From Tubulanus polymorphus (taxonomy: Eukaryota; Nemertea; Palaeonemertea; Tubulaniformes; Tubulanidae): a stretch of DNA of 64,000 nt. Both the position numbers and the translations under genes were made by a program. Positions 1-13,124 of the stretch are shown here, one piece after another. The notes below the pieces were generated by a model. It was not told the origin of the DNA and searched no databases. It saw nothing but the letters and a program-made list of their open reading frames with translations. The stretch covers positions 23,206,450 to 23,270,449 of the forward strand of contig NC_134029.1 of NCBI RefSeq assembly GCF_964204645.1, read 5' to 3'. Each line of letters opens with the position of its first letter. Position 1 is the stretch's first letter.

Positions 1-211
1 GAGATGACTACATGGTTAGAATTAGATATACCGGGTCGGCTTGGGTAGAAATTCCAACTAATGGAAACATATATGTAAAGCGTTTTCTGAGCGTTCTGCA
101 TAAGCCTCATCATTATTATATACTCCAAAAATTATGTGAAATAGGAATGAAAAAATAGAATTCATTAACTAGTGAATATGATGTATGAATATGGTATTTC
201 TATATTTGCAG

Positions 212-3200
212 AATTCTCTTGCGCATATTTTGCTGATATCCTGCTGCAAGGAAGTCTGTACATCACACAAAACTGGTTCTGCTTTCATTCCAAGATCGTC
301 GGCAAGAAAAAAATCGTAAGTCGTAGCCATAGTTACACGAATTCCCGGTTTATAATTCTAGAAAAGAAAAAGAATTTTTCGACTGACATTCTAGAATTGA
401 ATAAGTCGTGTTGAGTGTTTCTAATGATGGCTGCCCAATGCCATTTATTCATTAAATGCCAGTCGCGCTTAATTCCGCTTCTCCTAGCCTGGTCGCCTTA
501 GAGATACAATCAAATCAACTATCACCAGAGAAGCAGAAGTGACTGAAATAGAAGACCCGCTCGTGATAACACAACACGCAGCGTCACAGCACGTCTCAGA
601 AAAAACATTATTTCAATGTACGAAAGAAATCCCACCCAAAGATGAAACCCATATTTCAGCTTTAGTTGCTTTCAAATGGCTCAATGCTTTAAACTTCTGC
701 GTTTAAAGCTACACTGGATCTTCAGTGTCTAGCGCATAATCATCTACTTATTCTAAAGCATAAAACGATAATTCATCGTAGCGAATCTCTTTGTGATGTT
801 GATGTTTTGTGTTTTATATTCAGATTGAAATACCGATTGAGAAAGTGGTCGACATCACACGCGAAAAAACTGCATTTATTATACCTAATGCTATAGGTGT
901 AGTCACCGATACTGACAAGGTAAGTCACGATTGGGACAATTAGAAAATTAATCACTGGCGAAACTCTTGAATATCTTAAGATACAGAAAAGAATGCTAGT
1001 ACTCAATCATCAGATGATACCGCATCATTCGAAATGATCTAAATTCATTTGAATGCATATATATATGTATATATATATAAAACTGAAACTGATAAAAGAA
1101 ATTGTTGCTCTACTTTTCAAATGGAAGCCTCTACCCCCCCCCCCCCCCCCCGGTAATCTATCAATGTTGACAACTTATGTGCGTGTGAAGTTTTTTTTTA
1201 TATTTTTCTCGTGTGGCATTAATTAATTTTATTTCCAAGAAAACCTGGGTTCATACACTGTTGTATTCGTGCTTAATGATTAAAGATGCAGTCAGAAACG
1301 CCGGGAACAATGCGTACACAACAGGAAAGAACATTTCATACACGCTGATTAGTTTATTCATTGTAATTACGAAGCGTTTTTCTCGGAAAATTGGGCTCGG
1401 TCTTAGCAGCCGTAATCAACCACAACAAACACATCCACCGACAAAACTATCATCATTTATCTCTTAGTTCGACGTGAGCAACATGCGAAATTACGAACGA
1501 AAAGTGTCGTTGCCGGGATGTTGTGCCTGATCAGTAGATTGGTTGATTAACGTAAATTCGCGTAGTCTTTCAGTAGTTGATGAAATTTTCGCAGAAAATT
1601 AGTAGTAGCTATATATAGCTATTACAAAACTATAGCCGCGATCACGCAAGCACTTTTGGGCCAACACCTGTTCACACAGGTGCCAAATCGGCCCTACCAA
1701 ATTTTGGCATGGGTCAAATCATTGTGTGTTGACTGACTCACTTTGAGTATTGTTTAATATCAATTGAGTGACTAATCAGATACGGGCTTAATTTGGCTTG
1801 GGTCTGAGCTGTGCCAATTTGGCCGAATCATCTTGTGTGATCGCGGCTAATGTAAGAACTGGTTCTATTAATGGAGGGTGTAATATCTGTGGCGATATCT
1901 AGCGATATCATTGAGTTTGAATCTGTGTTTTGTATCAGAGTCTCGCGATACTACCAGGTTTGAATCTATACGAGTGACAATGCTTTTACTGCCTGCATAT
2001 TTCCACATTCAGCCGCTCCTTGTTAAGAGATGAAAGACGCATTTAGCCGCGTATAACCGAACGTATAACCGACCGACCGGAGAGACTTTCATTGATTGCT
2101 CGAAATTGGTTTATACGCGATTCCACTTATGCGGTTTTAGCCTAGATTCACGGTTGTGTGACTTATCGCTATGAGGTTCAAGGGCGCTTGAATCACCTTG
2201 AAATAGAAAATCCCAGATTTAATTAATAAGATTAATATGTGATTTACATTTTCAGTATGTGTTCGGTTCGCTGATATCGAGAGATAGTACATTCCGTATA
2301 ATGTTGAATTTATGGCGGAAGCACAATGGATGCCAGGTACGCATTACTTCCCTCCTCCCTCCCCCTGAAATCAATCCCCAGAACCAAACAACGCAACAGT
2401 GAAAACGATATCGTTGAAGTATGCCATTAATGTATTAATGCATAGAGACATTACTCAGTGTGTAGAAGATGATAGCCGACTCTATACAAATCTAAAAAGT
2501 GAAAAATCTAATTTATTTATCAAGAATTGAAGTCAAACGCAATGTCTTGGATTCTCTGTAGAGACCATCATCCGATGCCTTAATCTTTCATTTCAATTCT
2601 TGATGGATAAATTTTGTTTTTAATCTTTCAAATGTGTATAGGAATGTATTGTGGGTTATTATCTATTCTCCACGGCTGGTCTACCAAATTGCATTATAAG
2701 TTGTTGTTTTTTCGGAAACTCAATAAAAATGTTCACAGAGCCTTTATCATATTAGAAGCTGGGCCCGGGAAAAAATTACAACTGCAATTTGTAATGAGAT
2801 ATGCCATTAGGCAGAATATTCGCTCCCGATGGATTTCCGCTGCAAAATAATTTATAAAGTGAATTATTATAAGAGGATTGACAAATTAATTTCCCCCGTT
2901 GTGTGAAAACTTGTGAAACATCGGCGCGCGTACTAATTAGTAACAAGACACATCGGGATTATTGCGACTTGGTGTTTTCCGCTCTAGAGACTGAATTGAA
3001 ATATCAGCCGCCCGCGTGAATTCGAGAGTTTGACGAACGTTTTGACGTCATTCGATAGAAAAAGCGCCATCCATTATTCGTAAAGGACGAATCTAAATTG
3101 AAATTTATGGATCGCCCACGCAATAACGTGCGTTAATTTTGATAAATCGGCGACTTTGTAGTAGACATATCGAACGAACTTGAGAACTTCAAATCTCGAG

Positions 3201-6200
3201 AAATCTGAATTCATTTCCTGAATTTGAAGAAAACCGATCAATTTTGCGTCTGCTCTAGTTGTCACACGAGCGTATTGCCGCGTGTTCACACTGTGTTATT
3301 CAGCACAGTCTAAATTCATCCGTTCCAGACAAAGCAATTTAGACCAGCTCCAGATCCAAATCTAGATCCAGATTCATTCTGAATTTCAAAACAAACTATT
3401 TCTCTGTGTGTGTCTAGTGACAGTTATTGCCTGTCAATCACAGTATTGTGTCTAGCTGGACCAGTGATAACAACTGTTTTAAAAACATGATTGATTTCGT
3501 CCATTATTTGGTCGTTTTCTCGAGTGCAAGCCATCAAACAGTAGTGTTCGAATGCTCTTGATAACCTGGGCGAACATCGGTTATCGAACATAGTCTAAAC
3601 GAAACTGAATGTCAGTTAGTCGGAACTATAGTCTGGAAGTCGTTGACCACGCGATTGGTCGCTTTAGTTCTGACCAACTTCAAGATGGCTGTCACTGTGA
3701 AATGCGTTACAACTGAGACATAGTACATTCAGTTATCAGTTCCATTACCAGTCGTCTAACTACGCAAACCGAAGTTCCCTCTAGTATAACTCCTTGTATA
3801 ACAACGCGCGCTCACTTACCAGTGCTGCATTTCAGCTACGAACGATATCGATTTATACGCCGAGACGTTTATTTTACCCACAGGAATTTGTTGTCGAATG
3901 TTTTTATTCGTTTGATTGCTTCATCCGACTTCATAAGGGACGAGATGTAGAAAACACGGAGGATTGTTTGTCGCGTAGAACCACGATAAAGGAATGAAAA
4001 TGGATTGTAAACTCGGGTAGAAGTTTACTGGGTCTGATTATGATATACAATGAAATTCAATGAATGTTAGCTTCATTAATTCACGTTCTGTCCATTCGTC
4101 TTCTCCATATTCCGCAAATATTGAAGCAATTTCTCGGAAGTCTTCTCGGGTTTCGAAAGATGAATTTGATGGAATGTTTTTATGCTCTCTCCGTATTTTA
4201 GGCCGAGAGTAAATTTGCTGATTTGGACCCCTCTCTTCTTTCTCAAGGGGTAAGCTTGTCCTCGATACATCGGCATATATTATTATTATTATTATTATTA
4301 TTAATATTATAAGTACCTTAGTCTTCTTACCTTCGTATTTTCAATAGCTCAATAGTTTTCAATAGTTTTGTTGATTCACATGGGCATTTTATAACTGTTA
4401 CATAGAATACGCCTGATATATGGTAAATGCTTTGTCCAATTCTTTAGAAATATTCGATCTTATACCGTATAAGCTAAGCAGATTTCGTAATGAGCTTATT
4501 TCAATTAAATGCCCATGTGTTTCATATGATATTGCTGTTTTTTCATTCCTATGTATTTTTTTTTCTTGTCTGAGGAATTGTAAGATTCATATTGAGCATG
4601 GTACTATTATGATAGTTTTATGTATTTTTATATCACACTCGTGTATAAGAATGATCGAGATATAAGCTTCTAGACTGTTATGCACTAGATTCACCTAAGA
4701 CAGTAAAGATGTAGCAGTTACTGGCTGTAGGAACAATATTGCTTTTAATAGTGCCTTTCATACTAGAAATTTGGATTTATGCTGTTAGCTTTTTAGGTTT
4801 AGGTACCTTTCATTTTATAGCTTATTGTTTTTACGATTTTTCATATATTTTTTTTCTGACAACTTTTCCATACAGTGTTTACATCCATTCATTCTCTTTT
4901 TTACTATTGTCCGCTTTAAAGAGTAAAAATTTTGTGATCAGTACATTTTTTCCAGCATTCATATCATCCATCAAACTGTTGGAATCAGTCGCTCGTAATC
5001 TGTGTAAATACACAGCGATGATATGATTACTTTTCAGGGTGACCACCTGGAAAACCTGGAAAACTAAGGGAACCAGAAAAAATAAAGAAAAAATCAGAGA
5101 AAATGCAGGAAATCTGACAAATTCTGCAAAAAAACCTGAAATTTTCATTAGAATTTGGAGAATGTTATTGACCACGTATTTCTTTATGAATACATGATTC
5201 ATAAACGATGAATCAATTGAAACATTTAACCAAGAAATTCTTCGGGAATTTTGTGTTATATCATGGAAAATCAAGGAAAACTTGTAAATTTGTAATTTGT
5301 AAATTTGCATAAAGTGGTCACCCTGCATTTTATAAAACAATGATTTCCTTACCTGAATGCAAAACTTTTATTCACTCGCCTCAAAACTCAATAAACAATA
5401 TTTATCATTGCAGGATATCGAATCATTTTCCGGTACTGAAAGTCTGACGTTTCTGCCCGACACATCGACGGTCACCGGTGACCTTGACATAACGACGACC
5501 GATTCAGAACTCGGCACGTGTTCAAGTTGCGATATTCTGCGCGAAACCGTGCCGAACGACGTGGCGGCGCCACCGTTCCCGACGCATCTCGTCTCGCGAA
5601 AACTGCCGCAAAAACGTAAAGAACCGAACAATAATCACATCGATATAAAACATCGACCAACTGACCAACAAATATCATATTTGAGAATATTACTGCCATA
5701 TGTATTATTTTGTAAGTACTACCACCAAACGTGATACAGATATCACCTAAAACAGGGTGGCTACTCACCTATCAGAAAGATCTAGAAAAAACCGAGAAAA
5801 CTCGGGGAATTTGACAAATTTTACCAAAAACTCAGGGAATTAGGATAATGCTGTTGACTGCGTGTTTCTTTATCAATTCATGATTCTATGAAAATGAATG
5901 AATTTTTACATTTCAAACCTAGAAATTTCTCTGATTCACTCAGGGAATTTTGTGTTATCACATGGAATACTCAGGGGATTTATAAATAAGCGGAAAGTGG
6001 CCACAGGAACAAGTTTTGACAAGAATAGACCCTCGATATTGAAGAAAAACTAGTACATTTAAGTGATGCTATGAGCCATTTTCAAAACTTTTTATTAAAA
6101 ATGTTTCAAAGCAATGAAGACGAAAATTCACTTACTCTCCTGGGTTTTTCTTCGATATTACAGACTTTCCTTCGATGGAATCACGGAGACTGTCCCTCGT

Positions 6201-7904
6201 CTACGGAAACCAAAATTATTCTGATGCGTTTTAATGTGAATTGATTCTATTTTGCAGGGTTTGATCTCAGTGGACATTATAAATCATTCTGCCGATTTCT
6301 ACTCAAGTTGCAGAGAATGCAACGAATCACATTGTTCATCACTCTGTGTATAGTTCTGTAAGTTTTTCAGTTTTTCGAACAGGTTTTTTGTCATTCACAA
6401 ACAATCACATCCTCCCTCGGCAGGGATTCGAACCTGATAGCATCGCTACACTCAGCCACGGCACGAACCCCTGCCACACTAGACCAGGTGCGCAGGTACA
6501 TGCGCAGCTTTAGCGCACGAAAACTTGCGGCACCAATCAGATTGCTTGTTGTATAATCGCTGAGATACATTTCACGGAAGAACTATAAATGGTAAAACCC
6601 GTGCTAAAATAAAACGGGATATCTGATTGGCTGATAATGATATCATCTAAGCTGCGCGTGTAGCTGCGCACCCGGTCTAGTGTGGCAGGGGTTCGTACCG
6701 TGGCAATCTCGACGCCATCAGGTTTGAATCCCTGCCAGGGGAGGATGAAACAATCATTACTCGTTTGTTAAGTAGAGAAATATTACACAAAAGCCGACCC
6801 AATCCAGTATGAGACGTGAAGTGTAAGAAATTATTGATTAAGTTCCTCGTTGTGTTGGGTTTGAGTAGGCGCTTGTCATCATACTCGATTACATCTACAC
6901 GCTTATAATTCTCTTCTGATGTTTTTTTCTTACAGCATCTTTTTCTTCGTGTTATCGGCGTCTGTGTTGGCGTACAAGGTTATGGTATTACAGGCGCAAA
7001 TCGATGGACGTATTCCCGTGCAGCAGCAACAGCAGCCGCTATCAGCCGATACAGTCGCGTCGCATACCTCTTACCTGTATCGAAATCTCTATCATCTCAA
7101 CAACGAACGACACATCGCGACTGTTGAAAAACTACACAGCGTTCTCAGCGCCAATATACAAGTTCTCGAAGATGTAAGTTCTGAGATAACTGTTTAGATT
7201 GGGTTGAATTTCTGGGCAGTTTGAATCATCGATATTGGCACCTCGATTCAATCCCGCAGTTCTAGAATGATATTCGGCTTCATACTCTAAATTAAGGCTA
7301 CCCTGAACTAGAAACCTTAGTCTACGTAAGAAATATCTACAGCTCTTCTGTTTCCTTCTAATCTCTTTCTTTGTTCTCTTACTTTCATCGGGTGCTTTAA
7401 AGGCTTTTCAAGGCAAATATAGAAAAGCGCTCTCCTCTCTAGTATTAAAGTGCATTTTTCTAGCATTTTGATTCGTTAACTTTCTACTGCTTTTATATCA
7501 AATATATGTTGAGTTGAATTGAATCGAGGACAATTTACTGAGTTTTATGAAACTGAGAAAGAATTTTGTGCTTACCGGTAATGACTTCTGTTAATATGAC
7601 GCCCATAATTGAAGAGCACCTGGAGCACTGCACTGAGATGTTCTATCACCATGTATAGGGGAACATGGATAGAGCATGGGATTTTGCCACCTGAAATACC
7701 ATCACATATTCTAAATGATTTTATTTCTTGCAGGTGCATCGATCGTTGAAGACGTTGGAGAACACACATTTATCTCAACAAAACCAATACAAAAACAACA
7801 ATAAACAACCGTACGATGCTGGACATTGTACGACGGACTCACCGCATGAAGACTGCATCAAATTCACATCTTCGAATGGCGTCGATCCTGATGTACCTCC
7901 GTGA
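212..7904 (+). CDS. GRAMD2B: GRAM domain protein, GRAMD2A/GRAMD2B-like (3' seven exons, 5' truncated)
   Basis: Exons read at 212-315, 824-919, 2256-2336, 5414-5711, 6258-6357, 6936-7173 and 7734-7904 (TGA). All introns are GT-AG and phases join without a break, giving about 362 residues. The first three exons encode most of a GRAM domain, including LLQGSLYITQNWFCFHS, KTAFIIPNAIGVVTD and FGSLISRDSTF. Exon 4 is a polar linker. Exons 5-6 encode a hydrophobic anchor (ITLFITLCIVLIFFFVL) followed by a Gln-rich and helical tail (VEKLHSVLSANIQVLED). GRAM domains bind phosphoinositides, and GRAMD2 proteins are ER-anchored at ER-plasma membrane contact sites. There is no room for the VASt sterol domain of GRAMD1/Aster proteins, so GRAMD2 is preferred. 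The start codon and N-terminus lie before the window. A skipped exon in the 3.1-kb intron 2337-5413 cannot be excluded. Which GRAMD2 paralogue is uncertain. Confidence 0.85.
1134..1151. repeat. poly-C run (18 C)
   Basis: Uninterrupted C homopolymer in an intron of the GRAMD2-like gene. Its length is likely to be unreliable in sequencing. Confidence 0.95.
1633..1849. mobile_element. MITE with TAGCCGCGATCAC terminal inverted repeats
   Basis: Left end TAGCCGCGATCACGCAAG (1633-1650) is mirrored by CTTGTGTGATCGCGGCTA (1832-1849), with one mismatch over 18 bp. The element is 217 bp, has no coding potential and lies in the GRAMD2-like intron 919-2256. The TA at the boundary would fit a Tc1/mariner-type insertion, but this is inference. 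Confidence 0.75.
2337..5034. other. intron of the GRAMD2-like gene without a recognised feature
   Basis: AT-rich intron sequence. Apart from a TTA/TAT triplet microsatellite at 4279-4303 I see no supported coding, RNA or transposon feature here. Short ORFs in this interval lack splice context or family signatures. Confidence 0.5.
4279..4303. repeat. (TAT)n microsatellite
   Basis: About eight uninterrupted TAT triplets in an intron. Confidence 0.95.
5035..5325. mobile_element. MITE with CAGGGTGACCAC terminal inverted repeats, copy 1
   Basis: The ends CAGGGTGACCAC (5035-5046) and GTGGTCACCCTG (5314-5325) are a perfect 12-bp inverted repeat. The 291-bp interior is AT-rich and non-coding. A diverged second copy lies at 5753-6007 and a fragment at 33414-33530. 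It ends 88 bp before exon 4 of the GRAMD2-like gene. Confidence 0.8.
5753..6007. mobile_element. MITE, same family as 5035-5325, copy 2
   Basis: Begins CAGGGTGG and ends GTGGCCACAGG. The interior aligns with copy 1 through shared blocks such as GGGAATTTTGTGTTAT and TTTCTTTAT. It starts 42 bp after exon 4 of the GRAMD2-like gene. Confidence 0.7.
6408..6747. mobile_element. Palindromic MITE with 9-bp target duplication (Mutator-like), family A copy 1
   Basis: A 340-bp element starting CATCCTCC and ending GGAGGATG, whose arms are long inverted repeats of each other. It is flanked by a perfect 9-bp direct repeat AAACAATCA (6399-6407 and 6748-6756). Each arm carries GATTCGAACC or its reverse complement, resembling a Pol III B-box, and a TGGCTGAGTG-like A-box. 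It lies in the GRAMD2-like intron 6358-6935. A 9-bp duplication is typical of Mutator-like elements. Confidence 0.85.
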
Positions 7905-10900
7905 AAACATAAAACCACGTAAAACACACAGCCTGACGTTGGCAGTATTAGGAGGGACTGTTTCGTATCGGAGTCAAGAGTGAAATATTTCTACTTTTTG
8001 ACGATATTGTTTTGGTGTAACAATCACGTGTGAACACTGCTATTTCATATAGTTAACTCACAGTTTGGTCTTCACAGCGAGAGACTGCTGACCACTTCTA
8101 TTACACACAGTCATGTACTTAACGAACTGTAGAAGTGATACTTTATCTAGTCAGCTGAATATTTGTGTTGTTTTGTTATTATTTTTAGATACAAATACGC
8201 TCTTTTTGTACACATCTCCTGTTTTGAAGTTAACTTCCATATATTTAAAGCCTTTTAATCGATCTTGAATACGATTTGAAATATTGCCCGGTCTTGAGAA
8301 AATCTTATTGAAAAGTTTCTTCCTGTATATGTCCAATAATATGTACTTACTTATAGTTATAGTCACCTGTTTAACTATAAAGGTATTTACATAATCATCG
8401 TTTTATCCAGTTTTATTTGTTGTCCGTCTATTTGAAAATAAGAATCTTTACGACAGTGTACGAGAATGTTTTTCTAAAGGTCTCAAAAACTGGGGCACTG
8501 AAAGTCCTCATAAGGGTAATGTTACTTGCATCATATGTTTAGTGTGGTGATACGGCAGTAAATCAGTGAATATTGATAAAAGGTTTTCTTGTAAAGCAGA
8601 CCTGAACCCCTGACTGTAAATAGTAATACTGCATGATCAGCTTCTGAGTTGAGAAAATGATCTAGCGATAATTGGTGGTACTGACAGAAATTATAGACTT
8701 ACGAGCATTTTCTGAAGTTGTTTAGAAAAATGCAGATTAGGGGTTCAAGTTTTCACAGCACTCTACATATCATGTGTTGGTGCTTTGTAAAAGAAAGAAT
8801 TTCATGAATATTGTCAATGTTAGGAATTTTGTAAGATTATGGTAGGATATGTTGTTATTTCAAGTGCTGTCTACCAGAAGAGTATTTCCTCATCGCATCC
8901 TTACACACTGGTACATGTATAAAACATCGGCCGACCAGAATGGAGATTTTCATTTAATACAAACCCTATCAAAGGTTATCCTTACTTTGTAGAACTTTCA
9001 GGGTTTTGAGTTATACATCTGAAGTGATAGTATGTTTAATGTACTACTGCGATTGATGTTATTCTGGATGTCGTATTTTGATATTTTAGTGTTCAATAAA
9101 TTGCGAGACCTGGTTTCATATTTAAGACTAATGAAGCTCTTCATTAAAAACCCTTTTGAAAAGCAGGCATTCTCGAGAGTTTTATTATGACAAATCTTTA
9201 AATGTAGACAGCATTGACATTGGCATCGCTAACCATAATCTGATAGACATATCCAAAACAGAATCAATTAGTCGTAATGACTGATATTAGGCTGTGACTT
9301 GTTTGTTTTAAAATCTGTTTTTTTAAAGTAGTGCATTTAGTTATAAGTTATTTATATGAAGTTAAGATCTGATCGAAAAGTGACGATCTCTGCAATATCG
9401 ATAAAATCATTCCCATTCGCGATGGTTCATACAATGCTGCCATCTGTGCAAAATTACTAGAACTAGATACCTAGCTACAGAGATATTCTCAAATGCTAAT
9501 CAGGTGTACTGTATCTTTGAAACTGATCGTTCAATATCGAAATTCTTGCCATTTTAGATAATTTTCGGTACTTAAAAAGTTACTCAACTGCCAAGTTTCC
9601 TTTGCGAATATCGAGTATTACATTGTATTTAGATGTTGTTATTACAGCTCATTAGGGATATTGACGTTGTATGTCTCAGATAAAGGCCACAATCGCATCG
9701 CATCGAAACTGACCTTAGTAAAAACTAGAAGCGGTTACGCCGTAGCAGGGCTATGGAATTCATAATATTTAAATGTAAAGCTGATGTACATCATCGTTAT
9801 GTTATAACCGTACATGTATATGTATATGTTTAATTGTTTCTCATATCTGTGCAAAGTACTCGTGTTGTACAGTATGTGCGTGTACATATTTCACATCGAT
9901 TATTTGTAATCTCTTCACTAACAAACTACCACAGTATTCGACATCGTTTTATTCGACGTTGAAAATCATGTGCTTCTTTGTCAATTCAGAATCGAGCGAA
10001 GCCGATGAAAGACGTTGATATTTTTGAACTGACTGCGACATCGAGATATTTCATAAAGTGTCTTACAGATTTTTCAAATTGTTTTTATGAACTATCTACG
10101 TGTAGTTGGTCCTTCCTTTAACCGATTTAAGATTTTCAAAGTTCTTGAAAGTCCTTTAAATTCTAAATACATTTTGGTCGTAATCTGGTCGGATGCATCC
10201 TTTGTTTGACTTGGAATTCTAGGCAACCTGGATAGTTTTTCGGCCTAGAAGATCAAATGAGCTTCAAGGGATGTCTTAAAGCGATTGAATTGAATTCAAG
10301 AATTTTTCATTTGAGCTTGAATTGGTAAATTCCCCAAAAAAATGTCTTACGCACCAAATCGCATACTATATGTCGTATATAAACAGTGCCTACAAACGGT
10401 CTTCGCTCAAAATATTTCGATTGTGAATCCTCTTCCACAAAGCTATGTCTTTCTGCAGGGTAAAATTTTCTTGATCTGTCGAATTCTCGTGGGGAGGAAT
10501 CGGACTTTGTAAATCCATGATGTTTGTGAAGTTTAGGAGTATATGTCAGCATTGAGTGCCAAATGATTAGTTTTGTATAATTATAGTTGAAATATTAAAA
10601 CTCTTTCCTCGAACTGCGTGGAGAAAGGGAATTTCTCTTTTTAGTTTTATCGAATGACATTTACTCCTAGACTGGACTTTTGAATAGTTAATGACATGGA
10701 TATTGTTTAGCCGAGCTCAGCCGAGTTTAATTACGACCCTGATGGTTTGAACGCAGACCCGTCGTAAGCCAAATCACAAGGATAGAACAAGCTCTAATTG
10801 CTGCGACCGATCTTAACGTTGTAGCCAATCAGCGACGAGCATTACGTCACATGTCTTTTCGACTCTGCGATGATCGAGTGCTCTTAAGATCGGTAATCGG

Positions 10901-12111
10901 TGGTCACGTTTTTACTAATGCTGTTCTTACGACATTCTGATCAGGTCGTATATAAGTCATCCTGAGCTCGGCTTTATGTTTGAAAGTGCATTAGTATGAT
11001 TGGCTTGAATGGATACATTGTAAATACTAATGAATTGTTGTAGAGTATGGACTCATCCTTTAGCTGCTTCTGTGATAGCGCCGCCATTTTTGTGCAATTT
11101 TTATTTCCGAATTCCCTTAACTATAGTAAGCGCGCATTAGAGTTACTTTATCATTCTTTGTCCTGTGACTTCTGTTTTTGGTTTTTAGCGTAAAATGTGC
11201 ATCATATTACTGCTAACATTAGTGAATATTGTGTTTGGTTTTATAGTCAAGAAGAACACGTTAGACTTTTGGCAAAAACTTGAAAAGTATAATGTGACAT
11301 TTATCGCAGATTGTTGGTCTGTAGTTTTGTCAGCTGAGTACATGCACCCCCTCACTTCATATCAGTTTGTTTGATGAAATCCATCAGATTGCCAGTGATG
11401 ATACTTATAACCTAAGAACGGATAACAGCTGCTCCGGCGGAACTAACGTTTGGTCATTAAAACTCGATTTAAACGAGTTTTTATGAGTAAATATTTTAGA
11501 GATATCCGGGTCATTTTGTGACTTTTAATTGCTTAAGAAATCGCATTATTTAAGGATGTTTAGCACTTTAATCGTAACAGTACAATTAGAATAACAGGTC
11601 AAAGAGTGCTGCGATGGTTTCATTGTTTCATTTGTAACTTGAAGCAGTGTCGATATTCATTCCGTGTTCATATTTCAACTGATACAGATCTTATACAAAT
11701 GGAATTGATATATTTCGTCGCGTTTTTGTGAAAAAGTCACCTGTTTTCACGATTTGCTTCACAGAATTTTATCTCTTTTTTTTTAGTCTGAAACGTTATC
11801 AATCCATTATCGTTTAGATTTCTACTTGCTATACGCGTTCGTTTGACAAGAACCGGTATTGTTGAAAGTTACAGCTTCAGTTGCCGACTGAATGATAATA
11901 TTCGACCCAGAATTAGTGCACTTATATATTAACGTTATTCCAGTTATAACCGATCGTTATTTGTACTTAATGTCAACTTATCAACTTCATCATAAACATA
12001 TGAAAGCCCATTAAACATTTGTGTAATACGATGAAAGCATTTATTGCAGTCCTGAATTTTAGTGGCTTTTCTAGTGGCATGAATGTAACAGTGGTGAGAC
12101 TCGTCCCTACT
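7905..12111. other. 3' UTR of the GRAMD2-like gene and intergenic DNA
   Basis: Follows the GRAMD2-like stop codon. The first plausible poly(A) signal is AATAAA at 9095-9100, giving a 3' UTR of about 1.2 kb. The remainder is AT-rich and holds no ORF with splice-site or family support and no clear terminal-repeat element. Confidence 0.55.
9095..9100 (+). promoter_or_regulatory. candidate poly(A) signal of the GRAMD2-like gene
   Basis: Canonical AATAAA about 1.2 kb after the stop codon at 7902-7904. Position and motif only; longer isoforms are possible. Confidence 0.45.
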
Positions 12112-12418
12112 CAGCCGCGGTAAATGGCTAAATTGTAACCACAGATGATTTCATTGCATATGATAAAAATCATCTTCATTTTTCTGAACGTTTTCTCAAT
12201 ATTTGGCTATGAATTCAGATCACACAAAAATGATTCAGCCCGGGTCAAACTGGCAGGGACGAGACCCCAGTCAAACCTGTCGACCCATGTCTGATTAGAG
12301 AGTGCGTGAACATGTAAATGACTCACTCGTTGCTAAAATCATCGACTCTGAAAATCTGATTTTGAGTCCATGCTAAAAATGAAATCGAAATGGTGAAAAC
12401 CTTGCGATCACGGCTTAA
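12112..12418. mobile_element. probable diverged MITE related to 1633-1849
   Basis: Begins CAGCCGCG and ends CGATCACGGCTTA, echoing the AGCCGCGATCAC ends of the element at 1633-1849. Interior similarity is limited (for example a shared GGGTCAAA block). Boundaries are approximate. Confidence 0.4.
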
Positions 12419-12995
12419 GATGATTGCATCAGTTTCTGCACTGAGTAGGGTCAATTCTCTTGCGGTTATGTGTACATTGAAACTCGAATTCCACGGGAGA
12501 TGTTTTTTTTTCTCATGATTCTGATCTCTATACGTACATTATTTGCTTTGACTATCACGTGTTTGTTGCGGCCAGAAAAAGAATAAATCAGATGCTAATT
12601 TTCAACGCAAATTTAATCCGTAAATAACTGATAATTAGAATTTTACTATCCCAGGCAAAAGTGCAGAATTATTAGGAGAATCATTCATTTGAAAAAAATC
12701 TGTTGGTTTTCTTTTTCGGGGTAAATTTTTATTAGTAAAAATAGTGTTCATGTTTTAAAAGAATTCACGCGAATATTTTGGTCGTTTTTGTTGTTATTAC
12801 CATATAACCAATAAAGCATTGTTGAAATATGATTGCGTATAATATTATTATACATATATTATATATTTTTAATTGGAAGTGATATATACATCAGATGTGG
12901 TGAGAAATAGACGACAGGTCTTAGACTCGGAATAAATATGATGAGTAAAGAATACATGCACTTTGTATTTTTGTTTTGTTTTGTTTTAGCATTCT

Positions 12996-13124
12996 GGGGC
13001 TGGTTGCATAGTCATGGCTAAGACTTAAGACCGGACTTAGACCAACTTAGTTCTATAGCCAATCTAACAATAGTCTTAAGATTTAAGTCCACTTTTGGAC
13101 TTTAGCCACGACTGTGCAACCTGG
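12996..13124. mobile_element. palindromic MITE family B (GGGGCCAGTTGCACAG), copy 1
   Basis: The left arm GGGGCTGGTTGCATAGTCAT mirrors the right arm ACTGTGCAACC. The core contains CTTAAGAC and the family block AACTTAGTTCTATAGCCAAT. Other copies are at 30280-30419, 39364-39468, 41708-41834 and a fragment at 44944-44990. Confidence 0.8.

Noticed and set aside
5357-5413. ATG at 5357 as a start codon for the exon 4 ORF
   Set aside because: The GATATCGAA exon has a clear acceptor CAG at 5411-5413 in phase with the preceding GRAM exon; the upstream in-frame ATG is intronic.
6408-6747. tRNA gene, because of GATTCGAACC and TGGCTGAGTG words
   Set aside because: No acceptor stem or cloverleaf can be drawn, the A-to-B spacing is too short, and the words lie in transposon inverted repeats with 9-bp duplications.
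10307-10552. Minus-strand ORF with a coding-like composition (81 aa)
   Set aside because: Two overlapping frames look equally plausible, there is no supported splice partner, and I see no family motif; likely chance.
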